From assembly GCF_000194945.1 (NCBI RefSeq), contig NZ_GL878507.1, positions 415,037 through 479,036 of the forward strand: a DNA stretch of 64,000 bases. The letters are read 5' to 3'. Source of the DNA: Streptococcus sanguinis SK1 = NCTC 7863. GTDB lineage: Bacteria > Bacillota > Bacilli > Lactobacillales > Streptococcaceae. The notes beneath the pieces were generated by a model. That model had not been told where the DNA came from. It did not search any database and saw nothing but the letters and a program-made list of their open reading frames with translations. Both the position numbers and the translations under genes were made by a program. Positions 1-7,788 of this stretch are shown here, piece after piece (position 1 is the first letter of the stretch; each line of letters starts with the position of its first letter).

Positions 1-2
1 TA

Positions 3-47
3 TATAATCGTTTTGTATATAAAAATTATATATATAAAATGATTATA
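3..47. repeat. AT-rich inverted repeat / hairpin at the window start
   Basis: Bases 3-21 pair with 29-47 over 19 positions. The only two mismatches (positions 10 and 15 against 40 and 35) are G-T pairs that would be wobble pairs in RNA. The loop is 7 nt. It lies about 90 bases upstream of the first, broken hydrolase copy. It could be an operator for a dimeric regulator, a transcript hairpin, or a terminator-like element of a gene outside the window. I do not recognise a known box. Confidence 0.6.
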
Positions 48-139
48 CAAATAGGCCTCAAATTTGTAAAAGATAAGAAGAGCTGGGATGGGATAGATTC
101 CAGTCGTCATTTTAAATTGTATCTAAGGAGTAAGAAACC

Positions 140-331
140 ATGCCAAAAACGTTATTTCTCTGGCTTTTGACAGTCCTAAGCTTAGGGCTAGTAAAAACGC
201 CTCAAGCTAAGATGATGGAGCAATCTTTGAAGTCTAACACGGCGGCCATTCAGATTAGCCAAAAAATTCAGGACCATGTCAAGAAAGATGGAGCGACAAG
301 GGTGGCTGTAGAAGCAGTGACTTTTGATTAG
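140..331 (+). pseudogene. Relic of serine hydrolase paralogue (N-terminus only)
   Basis: A 63-codon ORF whose product aligns with the first ~63 residues of the three intact hydrolases downstream. It has a signal-peptide-like start, a match to the segment IGQKIQDFVKEH (here ISQKIQDHVKKD), and the T-A-V-F-D motif just before the stop. It ends before the catalytic SxxK box, so it cannot be an active hydrolase. A ribosome binding site (aaggag) precedes the ATG, so a short secreted peptide may still be made. I read it as a 3'-deleted member of the tandem array. The alternative, a real short secreted protein, is less likely because homology stops mid-domain. Confidence 0.75.
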
Positions 332-366
332 ATGATGCAAATCATTGCGTAAGAAAGGAGAAAGCT

Positions 367-432
367 ATGTTAAGAATTTTTATCCGAATGGTATACAGAA
401 GTATCGCCTATGCGATTGTTGAAGCTAAATAG
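367..432 (+). CDS. Candidate 21-residue cationic peptide
   Basis: An ATG with a strong Shine-Dalgarno (gaaaggag, spacing about 7) opens a 21-codon frame ending in TAG 12 bases before the start of the first intact hydrolase. The product begins MLRIFIRMVYRS and is a short hydrophobic/basic, potentially amphipathic helix with no signal peptide. The good ribosome binding site is the only positive evidence. It could be a leader peptide for the hydrolase gene, a small membrane-active peptide, or chance. I recognise no family. Confidence 0.35.
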   Translation: MLRIFIRMVYRSIAYAIVEAK

Positions 433-444
433 AAAGGAAATATC

Positions 445-2229
445 ATGAAAAAATCATTTATTCTAACACTTTTAACGATTATAATTCTAGGATTTTTCCG
501 ACCGGTTACAGCCTTGGCTGAGGAGCAGAAGTTGCCGTCTGGCACGGACCGCGACAAAATCGGTCAGAAAATTCAAGACTTTGTCAAGGAACATGAAAAG
601 ACAACGGCAGGTATGGAGACGGCGGTCTTTGATAAGGATGGCACCATCTACAAAGGAAACTTTGGCTATATGAACAAGGATAAAGGCCTCAAGGCCGATG
701 ATAGCAGCGTCTTTGACTGGGGTTCTGTTGGGAAACTAACAGTCTGGGTCTCTGTCATGCAGCTATACGAAGAGGGCAAAATCGATCTGAAGGAAGATAT
801 TCGTACCTATCTGCCAGAGGGATTTTTCAAGACTCTCCGATATGATAAGCCTATCACTATGCTAGATCTGATGAACCATCAGGCGGGATTTGGCGAGTCG
901 ACTCATGCTTATAAGGAGGATATTGGACTGACAATCGGTGAAATCGTAGCTACTAACCAGCCAGAACAGACATATGAACCTGGAACCATAACGAGTTATT
1001 CAAACTTCACTGCGGGGCTAGCAGGCTACATCGTAGAGCGAGTTTCTGGTCAAGATTTATCTGCTTATATTCATGAGCATATCTTTCAGCCTCTTGGGAT
1101 GAATGACACAGCCATGTCTTCAGATTTGAAAGATAATCTAAAAGTTTATAAGAAGCGGATGGAGGCCTTGTCTTATCAAGCAGACGGTCAGACCTCGATG
1201 GGCAATGTTTACTTTCAAGTTGGGCTATATCCAGCTGGAAATACAGTCAGTACAATGGGCGATTTCCAGAAGTTTGCCCAAGCGCTTTTGAAGAGAGATA
1301 AACTCTTCAAAAAAGCAGAAACTTGGGAGACGCTTTTCACTGCTAGCTCTACCTATCCGGGAACAGATATGCCACTCAATATGCACGGCTTCTGGACTCA
1401 GGAATATGGTACGACGGTTGTCGGTCATGGTGGAAATTCCATAGGTTATTCCTCTTATCTGCTTATGGATTTGAAAAATGGCATTGGCATGACCGTTATG
1501 ACCAATCAAGAACACGAGTCTGTTTATAACTTTGAGATGCCAGCCTTGGTCTTTGGACCTAAGAAAAAGACGAGTCAAGAGACCTTTGATGCATTTCAAT
1601 CTGGCTATTACAGGCCAGCACGTCATTTTGCGACAGGACCTCTCTCCGTTACCAGAAGTTTGCTTTATACAAATTTTGTCAAGAAATCTGCGGACAACCA
1701 GCTTTTGACTAAGAACTATGCGGTTGTCAGCAATCAAGCTGGAACGGAAAAAGTAACAGCAGCTTATGGTGACAGCGTTAAGGTAAAGGATTCGGATGTG
1801 ATGAGAGATTGGATCATCCTGATTTTAGCAGCGATTGGAATTGTCTTTAGTTTTATTGTCTTCTTGGTGCGGGGTGGACTTGATCTCTTCCGCCTGGTCT
1901 TCAAAAAAGATCCGTCCAAAACACCGAAACATCTTCGCATCTGGACTTATGTGACTTCCATAGCAGGAGTGGCTGTGGCTGTCAACTTCGCTCTCTTCTT
2001 TAGTGCTCTGGCTGTCAGCGATCTAAGCTTTCTGGCTAGCTGGCGTTTCATGACATTTGCCGGTCTAGGGTTAATCTTGGCAATTTGTGCGGTTTATCCA
2101 CTTCTGGCTAAGGTTGGAAAAGGCATCGGAAAAGGTCGCCTCTTCCTGACGGTCATGACTAGCCTATCTGCGCTGGCCATCGTTGCCAATATCCTCTATT
2201 GGTCACTTTATCAGTGGTGGGCATTGTGA
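445..2229 (+). CDS. Secreted, membrane-anchored serine hydrolase (beta-lactamase/PBP class C fold), copy 1
   Basis: 594 residues. A signal peptide (MKKSFIL..., cleavage near ALA-EE) is followed by a class C beta-lactamase/DD-peptidase-like domain. Visible catalytic boxes are S94-V-G-K97 (SxxK), Y185-S-N187 (YxN) and H328-G-G (the KTG-equivalent, HGG as in esterase-like members). About 140 C-terminal residues hold four hydrophobic helices, so the catalytic domain should sit outside the cell anchored by its tail. Family members act as D-amino-acid peptidases, esterases or FmtA-like enzymes, so the substrate cannot be read here. It is the first intact member of a tandem set of three. Start chosen at the ATG 7-8 bases after gaaagga. 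Confidence 0.85.
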   Translation: MKKSFILTLLTIIILGFFRPVTALAEEQKLPSGTDRDKIGQKIQDFVKEHEKTTAGMETAVFDKDGTIYKGNFGYMNKDKGLKADDSSVFDWGSVGKLTVWVSVMQLYEEGKIDLKEDIRTYLPEGFFKTLRYDKPITMLDLMNHQAGFGESTHAYKEDIGLTIGEIVATNQPEQTYEPGTITSYSNFTAGLAGYIVERVSGQDLSAYIHEHIFQPLGMNDTAMSSDLKDNLKVYKKRMEALSYQADGQTSMGNVYFQVGLYPAGNTVSTMGDFQKFAQALLKRDKLFKKAETWETLFTASSTYPGTDMPLNMHGFWTQEYGTTVVGHGGNSIGYSSYLLMDLKNGIGMTVMTNQEHESVYNFEMPALVFGPKKKTSQETFDAFQSGYYRPARHFATGPLSVTRSLLYTNFVKKSADNQLLTKNYAVVSNQAGTEKVTAAYGDSVKVKDSDVMRDWIILILAAIGIVFSFIVFLVRGGLDLFRLVFKKDPSKTPKHLRIWTYVTSIAGVAVAVNFALFFSALAVSDLSFLASWRFMTFAGLGLILAICAVYPLLAKVGKGIGKGRLFLTVMTSLSALAIVANILYWSLYQWWAL

Positions 2230-2281
2230 TCATTCTTCCAATTTCTTTTGGGGAATGGACAATCTTGTGAAGGGGTATCTC

Positions 2282-2388
2282 ATGAGGAAATTGATTTGAC
2301 TGATTCTTTTATCAATCTTAAGGTCAAGGATTTTTCAACAAGAGCTGAAGTGCAAATGCCGGCTTTTGTACAGAGTACGGCTAAATGA
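2282..2388 (+). pseudogene. Deletion relic of another serine hydrolase copy
   Basis: The stretch between copy 1 and the CPBP gene holds two fragments resembling the hydrolase family. One is an ATG followed by a degraded signal-peptide-like frame (MRKLI, stop, LILLSIL), similar to the starts MKKIFIFTLLTIL. The second reads VQMPAFVQSTAK before a TGA and resembles V-Q-M-P-E-L-I-F-G of copy 2. A large internal deletion joining the 5' end to a mid-gene segment would explain this. No intact frame remains. Similarity is short, so the call is tentative. Confidence 0.45.
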
Positions 2389-2449
2389 AGCAAAAAATCG
2401 ATGACCTTATCAGAGTGCAAAAATCAAACCATTTAAAGGAGAAAATTCT

Positions 2450-3262
2450 ATGACCAATGAAACAAGAATAGAACCACAACCAAAACTAGTCTGGCCGTTC
2501 CTAGCCTGGAACTTCGGCTGGACTTGGGGATTTATGTTGCTAGCTATCATTCTCAAAAATCTCTGGCCGGAAAATCCACCTGTACTCTATCTGACTCTGG
2601 AAGGCCTCCTAACGAGTCTCAGTATGTTCGGACCGGTGATAGCAAGCCTAATAGTGCTGAAAATAAAAGGTTTCAAAGCCATCTGTTCCTTTATCTTCTC
2701 AAGCAAAAAAGGGACTTGGCTCTATCTCCTACTCTTCAGTGGAAGTCTGGCAGTGACTTTTGCATTAGCTTCAGGAGGCAAGCTAGTAGACGGAGCTCTG
2801 CTTTCATTTATTGGATCCTTTATCTACCTTATGACCTTGGCTGGTGGCATGGAAGAGCCTGGCTGGCGAGGCTTTCTGCAGCCGGCTTTGGAAAAGAAGT
2901 TCTCTATGTTTATCGCCTCCTCGATAACCGGACTAGCTTGGGCTTGCTGGCATATTCCTCTCTGGTTTTATGACCGCTTTTATAATCGAAGTCAGGATCC
3001 CTTTCTAGTCTTTATCATTGGATGTATCATCCAATCCATCTGGTTTGCTGCACTGCATAAGAAGACGAAGTCTGTCCTTGCCTGTATGATTTTCCACGCC
3101 CTGCTAGACATTCTGATAGAAACTTTTGTCGGCATCAACCAAGCTGATAAGTTTGATTTCTCTCAGGTTAATTCTCTCTTTTACCTTGGCGGCATGATCA
3201 TTCTGACCCTTTACAGTATTTATCTCTGGTATCGGGCGGATAAGGAGGTGAAAAACGCATGA
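2450..3262 (+). CDS. CPBP family intramembrane metalloprotease
   Basis: 270-residue polytopic membrane protein with the CPBP/Abi (CAAX prenyl endopeptidase-like) signature: E-E-P-G-W-R near residue 140 (the EExxxR glutamates and arginine), a His in CWHIPLW and a third His in FHALLD. It lies between two serine hydrolase copies and is preceded by taaaggagaaaattct. Bacterial members process or protect against peptides, often next to bacteriocin loci. Its place inside the hydrolase array suggests a shared role at the cell surface, but that is inference. Confidence 0.85.
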   Translation: MTNETRIEPQPKLVWPFLAWNFGWTWGFMLLAIILKNLWPENPPVLYLTLEGLLTSLSMFGPVIASLIVLKIKGFKAICSFIFSSKKGTWLYLLLFSGSLAVTFALASGGKLVDGALLSFIGSFIYLMTLAGGMEEPGWRGFLQPALEKKFSMFIASSITGLAWACWHIPLWFYDRFYNRSQDPFLVFIIGCIIQSIWFAALHKKTKSVLACMIFHALLDILIETFVGINQADKFDFSQVNSLFYLGGMIILTLYSIYLWYRADKEVKNA

Positions 3263-3364
3263 TTAAAAAACAAGAATAAGCTGATTCTAAAATTGAAAGG
3301 AGACTGTACAAATTATCTGACCTTAGCTCATATGAATCTTTGAGTCGAACAGAAAGGAAATGCT

Positions 3365-5146
3365 ATGAAAAAATCATTTATTCTGACACTTTTAACGATT
3401 ATAACTCTAGGAATCTTCCGACCGAGCGCTGTCTTAGCTGACTCGCAGAAGCTGCCGTCTGGTACGGACCGCGACAAAATAGGTCAGAAAATCGAAAATT
3501 TTGTCAAGGAACATGAAAAGACAACGGCCGGCATGGCAACAGCAGTCTTTGATAAAAACGGAACCATCTACAAGGGAAATTTTGGCTATGTGGATAAGGA
3601 AAACAAAGTCAAAGTTGACGATGACAGTGTTTTTGAATGGGCTTCAATCACTAAACTGACGGTCTGGGTATCGGTCATGCAGCTCTGGGAAGAGGGCAAA
3701 ATCGACCTGGAAGCAGACATCAAAACTTATCTGCCAGAAGGCTTTCTCCGCAATCTTCGCTACGATAAGCCTATCACCATGCTGGATCTGATGAATCATC
3801 AGGCTGGCTTTGATGAAATGCCACTCTATAAAAAGGGAGACAAGAGCGACTTGGAAGAGCAGTTCCGTGATTACCAGCCTATTCAGTCCTTTGAGCCGGG
3901 TACGACGACATCATACTCTAACTTCAGCACGGCTTTGGCATCTTATATCGTGGAGCGGATATCTGGGCAGAAGTATGCAGACTATGTCCATGAGCATGTT
4001 TTTGAGCCGCTGGACATGGATCGGACTGCTATCTTGCCTGACTTATCGGACAACGCTTATGTACAGGAAAAGCGCAAGGAAGACAAGGGCTATGATGACC
4101 AAGGTAAGCTCTTGGGTGATACACCATTTAAGCTCTGGATGTACCCAGTCGGAGGGGCTGTGGGGACTCTAGGAGACCTACAGAAATTCGCCCAGGCCTT
4201 GCTGGAACGTAAGACGCTCTTTCATCGTCCAGAAACTTGGACCGAGCTTTACTCAACAACCTCTACCCACCCTGGTACGGATATTGTTCGTAATGCTCAT
4301 GGCTTTTGGGCCAGTCACTACGGTGTTACCTTGCTGGGACACAGTGGTAATGCTGATGGCTTTTCTAGCTATCTCTACTTGGATCTAAAAAATGGCATCG
4401 GTCAAGTCATCTTAACCAATCAACTGTATGAACAAGTTTACAATGTTCAAATGCCGGAGCTGATATTTGGCAAGATGCAGACTGTCAGCGAAGCTACTAA
4501 AAAGCAATTCAAGTCTGGCTCTTACCACTATCTGAGAAGCTATAATAGTGGTCCGCTGTCCATCATGCTCATGATTCCCGGGGCTATCCAAAAGATCAAC
4601 AAAGTCTCAGATCAGCCGGATCTGCTGAGCACTTTCTGGACTATTGACCGAAGCCAAGGTGCTGATCGCCTCGAATTCGGTGTCCTTAATGCAGAAAGGA
4701 TTTCCGATTCAGTTCTCTTTAGGCATTATCTAGTCGTGTTTCTCGGAGGTCTGGCACTCGTGTTTACTCTGGGAAATATCTTGATTAGTTTTCTGATTGG
4801 CGGTTTCCGTCTCATCCTGCGTAAAGCAAAAAGTTCGGTACCTCGCTCTTGGAAGGTCTTGAATTACCTGACCTCTCTAGGAATGCTGCTGTTTGCCGGA
4901 AATCTCATTCTGCTTTTACTGGCTGCCATGAATCAGGATTACTCAATTGTTCAATCTTGGCGCTATATGGTCTTTGCAGGTCTGGGCCTATTCTTAGCAG
5001 GCTGTGCGGTTTATCCGCTCTTTAGCAAAGTGCGAAAAGGCCTCGGAAAAGGTCGCCTCTTCCTGACAGTTCTGACTAGTCTATCTGCACTCGCCATAGT
5101 AGCTAACATCCTTTACTGGTCTCTTTACCAGTGGTGGGTGATGTGA
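3365..5146 (+). CDS. Secreted, membrane-anchored serine hydrolase, copy 2
   Basis: 593 residues with the same layout as copy 1: signal peptide, SxxK at S94-I-T-K97, YxN at Y184-S-N186, a third box that reads H-S-G rather than H-G-G, then four C-terminal transmembrane helices. The first ~20 codons and the last ~60 codons are almost the same at DNA level as in the other copies, whereas the middle has diverged, which suggests gene conversion at the ends. A good ribosome binding site (gaaagga) precedes the ATG. The H-S-G box may alter specificity. Same family uncertainty over substrate. Confidence 0.85.
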   Translation: MKKSFILTLLTIITLGIFRPSAVLADSQKLPSGTDRDKIGQKIENFVKEHEKTTAGMATAVFDKNGTIYKGNFGYVDKENKVKVDDDSVFEWASITKLTVWVSVMQLWEEGKIDLEADIKTYLPEGFLRNLRYDKPITMLDLMNHQAGFDEMPLYKKGDKSDLEEQFRDYQPIQSFEPGTTTSYSNFSTALASYIVERISGQKYADYVHEHVFEPLDMDRTAILPDLSDNAYVQEKRKEDKGYDDQGKLLGDTPFKLWMYPVGGAVGTLGDLQKFAQALLERKTLFHRPETWTELYSTTSTHPGTDIVRNAHGFWASHYGVTLLGHSGNADGFSSYLYLDLKNGIGQVILTNQLYEQVYNVQMPELIFGKMQTVSEATKKQFKSGSYHYLRSYNSGPLSIMLMIPGAIQKINKVSDQPDLLSTFWTIDRSQGADRLEFGVLNAERISDSVLFRHYLVVFLGGLALVFTLGNILISFLIGGFRLILRKAKSSVPRSWKVLNYLTSLGMLLFAGNLILLLLAAMNQDYSIVQSWRYMVFAGLGLFLAGCAVYPLFSKVRKGLGKGRLFLTVLTSLSALAIVANILYWSLYQWWVM

Positions 5147-5210
5147 TAAGTTGCCTGTCTTCCTTTGGGAAGGCGGGCTTTGCTTGCATAATTCTGCAAA
5201 GGAGTCTCTC

Positions 5211-6989
5211 ATGAAAAAAATATTTATTTTCACACTGCTAACTATTTTGACATTGGGGCTTTTTCGCCCAGTCACTGCGCTAGCTGAAGAGCAGAAGTTG
5301 CCGTCTGGTACAGACCGAGACAAAATTGGCCAGAAGATTCAAGACTATGTCAAAGAGCACGAAAAGACAACAGCCGGCATGGCGACAGCTGTCTTTGACA
5401 AAGACGGCACTATCTATCAAGGAAACTTCGGCTATATGGATAAGGAAAAGGGAATCAAAGCCGATGATGACAGCGTTTTTGAATGGGGCTCCGTGACTAA
5501 GCTGACTGTCTGGGTCTCTGTTATGCAGCTCTGGGAGCAAGGTAAGATTGACTTAGAAGAAGATATTCGCACCTATCTGCCAGAAGGCTTTCTTAGAAAT
5601 CTCCGCTATAACAAGCCCATTACTATGCTAGATTTGATGAACCATCAGTCAGGTTTTGATGAAGCCCCTCTCTATATGCAAGGGGGCAAGAGTTTAGAGG
5701 ATTTGCTGCTCCAATATCAGCCCGCTCAGTCCTTTGAGCCGGGAACAACGACAGCTTATTCCAACTACAGTACGGGGTTAGCAGCCTATATTGTGGAGCG
5801 AATTTCTGGGCAATCCTTTGTTGATTATGTTCATGAGCATATCTTCCAGCCTCTGGACATGGAGAGAACGGCTATAGCTCAAGACTTGTCTGACAATGCT
5901 TATGTCCAAGCCAAGCGCAAGGAAGTAAAAGGATATGCGACAGATGGCAGCCTGTTAGGCGATGCACTTTATGAAGTCGGACTGTATCCTATTGGTCGGG
6001 CAACAGGAACATTGAGTGATTTTCAAAAATTTGCTCAGGCCCTGCTAAGTCGTAAAAGTCTCTTTACTCGGTCGGAGACTTGGACGACTCTTTATTCAAC
6101 GACAGCAACCTATCCTAATACAGACATCGTTCGTAATGCTCATGGCTTCTGGGCCAGTAAATTTGGCGTTACAGTGCTAGGGCACGGAGGAAATACAAAT
6201 GGTTTTTCCAGCTATCTCCTGCTGGATCTGAAGGATGGTATCGGCCAGGTGATCATGACCAATCAAGGCGTGGAAGAAATTTATAATGATGGCATGCCAG
6301 AATTGATTTTCGGAAAACGTCCGACAGCCAGTGCAGAGACTCAGAAAAAGTTCGAACCTGGCTACTATCAAATCCTTCGGAATTTTAACCAAGGTCCGCT
6401 TTCTTTGTATCAGCTCTTTCCAGGTAATTTGCTTCATATGAAGAAGCCGTCTTCGGAGCGAATGGATCGTTCGTTTTGGACTATTTATAAAAGTGGAAAT
6501 GGTAAAACGCGAATCGCTACTCCGGTCAGTGATTTCGAGAAAGTCCCTGACTGGGAAATCTGGACTAAGTTTAGCTTAATTGCTTTGGCTGCTCTTAGTG
6601 TCGTTTACGCTTTGGGCAATCTACTTGTTCGGCTTGTGCTAGTCCTTTATCGACTGGTCTTTGGCAAAGAAAAAAGCAAGCAAAATCGAGCTTGGAAATG
6701 GTGGCACATCTTGACAGCTGCAGGAGTAGTGGCCTCAGCTGGCAATTTACTCTTGCTCCTACTTAGCTCAAGTGCAACGGATCTCAGTATCATCGCCCAG
6801 TGGCGTTACATAATCTTTGCCGGTCTGGGCTTGTTCTTAGCAGGCTGTGCGGTTTATCCGCTCTTTAGCAAGGCTCGAAAGGGGCTCGGAAAAGGTCGCC
6901 GCTTCCTGACAGTTCTGACTAGTCTATCTGCACTCGCTATCGTAGCCAATATCCTCTACTGGTCGCTTTACCAATGGTGGGTGATGTAG
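5211..6989 (+). CDS. Secreted, membrane-anchored serine hydrolase, copy 3
   Basis: 592 residues starting at the ATG preceded by gcaaaggag. An in-frame ATG 20 codons earlier lacks a ribosome site and would bury the signal peptide. Boxes: S94-V-T-K97, YSN near residue 183, H-G-G near residue 325; four membrane helices at the C-terminus. It starts 64 bases after copy 2 ends, so the two are probably co-transcribed, ending at the hairpin just downstream. The tail is nearly identical to copy 2. Confidence 0.85.
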   Translation: MKKIFIFTLLTILTLGLFRPVTALAEEQKLPSGTDRDKIGQKIQDYVKEHEKTTAGMATAVFDKDGTIYQGNFGYMDKEKGIKADDDSVFEWGSVTKLTVWVSVMQLWEQGKIDLEEDIRTYLPEGFLRNLRYNKPITMLDLMNHQSGFDEAPLYMQGGKSLEDLLLQYQPAQSFEPGTTTAYSNYSTGLAAYIVERISGQSFVDYVHEHIFQPLDMERTAIAQDLSDNAYVQAKRKEVKGYATDGSLLGDALYEVGLYPIGRATGTLSDFQKFAQALLSRKSLFTRSETWTTLYSTTATYPNTDIVRNAHGFWASKFGVTVLGHGGNTNGFSSYLLLDLKDGIGQVIMTNQGVEEIYNDGMPELIFGKRPTASAETQKKFEPGYYQILRNFNQGPLSLYQLFPGNLLHMKKPSSERMDRSFWTIYKSGNGKTRIATPVSDFEKVPDWEIWTKFSLIALAALSVVYALGNLLVRLVLVLYRLVFGKEKSKQNRAWKWWHILTAAGVVASAGNLLLLLLSSSATDLSIIAQWRYIIFAGLGLFLAGCAVYPLFSKARKGLGKGRRFLTVLTSLSALAIVANILYWSLYQWWVM

Positions 6990-7003
6990 TTTAAAAATTT
7001 TTG

Positions 7004-7047
7004 AACCAAGAAAAGAGCCGGCATATAAGCTGGCTCTTTTCTTGGTT
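7004..7047. terminator. Bidirectional terminator between hydrolase copy 3 and the ABC transporter
   Basis: Bases 7004-7019 (aaccaagaaaagagcc) pair perfectly with 7032-7047 (ggctcttttcttggtt). A-rich on one side and T-rich on the other, it would serve both converging units. Confidence 0.9.
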
Positions 7048-7788
7048 TTATACATTCAGTACCTTGTCCAAGAAGTCTTTGAGACGTGGATGTTGTGGAT
7101 TGTCAAAGATTTGGTCAGGCTTGCCGTCTTCTAGGAATTCACCATCAGCAGTAAAGATAACGCGGTTGGCTACCTGACGAGCAAAGCCCATCTCATGGGT
7201 CACAATCAGCATGGTCATACCTTGCTGGGCCAGATCCTTCATAACATTGAGAACGTCGCCGACCATTTCAGGGTCAAGGGCAGAAGTAGGCTCATCAAAG
7301 AGCATGATGTCTGGGTTCATAGCCAGACCGCGAGCAATAGCGACCCGCTGCTTTTGACCGCCGGACAGACTGTCTGGACTGGCATCAGCCTTATCAGCCA
7401 AGCCCACCTTTTCCAAGAGCTCCATTCCCAGCTTATTTGCCTCGTCTTGAGTCAAGCGCTTGTGCTCAACAGGAGCAAAGGTGATATTTTCCAGAACAGT
7501 CATGTGCGGGAAGAGGTTGAAGTGCTGGAAGACCATACCGATATTTTCACGGACCAGATCCACATCAGTCTTCTTGTCTGTCAGATCAAAGCCATCAACC
7601 GTGATAGTCCCGCTGGTCACTTCCTCTAGCAGGTTGAGACTGCGCAGGAAGGTTGACTTACCAGATCCAGAAGGACCGATGATACAAACCACATCGCCCT
7701 CGTAGAATTTAGCAGTAATCCCCTTTAGGACTTCGTTTTCCCCGTAGTATTTATGAAGATCGTTCACATCGATTTTTAATTTTGCCAT
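7048..7788 (-). CDS. glnQ: Amino-acid ABC transporter ATP-binding protein
   Basis: 246 residues with all ABC ATPase motifs: Walker [11 protein letters not shown]-loop [10 protein letters not shown], signature LSGGQKQR, Walker [13 protein letters not shown] and the H-loop THEMGF. Length and motifs match the polar amino-acid (Gln/Glu/His/Arg) subfamily. The start codon overlaps the stop of the upstream binding-protein/permease gene (taATG), so the two are translationally coupled and together form a complete importer. Substrate within the polar group is not determinable here, and the symbol is by family. Confidence 0.92.
   Translation of the reverse strand: MAKLKIDVNDLHKYYGENEVLKGITAKFYEGDVVCIIGPSGSGKSTFLRSLNLLEEVTSGTITVDGFDLTDKKTDVDLVRENIGMVFQHFNLFPHMTVLENITFAPVEHKRLTQDEANKLGMELLEKVGLADKADASPDSLSGGQKQRVAIARGLAMNPDIMLFDEPTSALDPEMVGDVLNVMKDLAQQGMTMLIVTHEMGFARQVANRVIFTADGEFLEDGKPDQIFDNPQHPRLKDFLDKVLNV

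Noticed and set aside
1225..1737. 170-codon minus-strand frame inside hydrolase copy 1
   Set aside because: Antisense shadow; similar shadows appear at the same place in copies 2 and 3.
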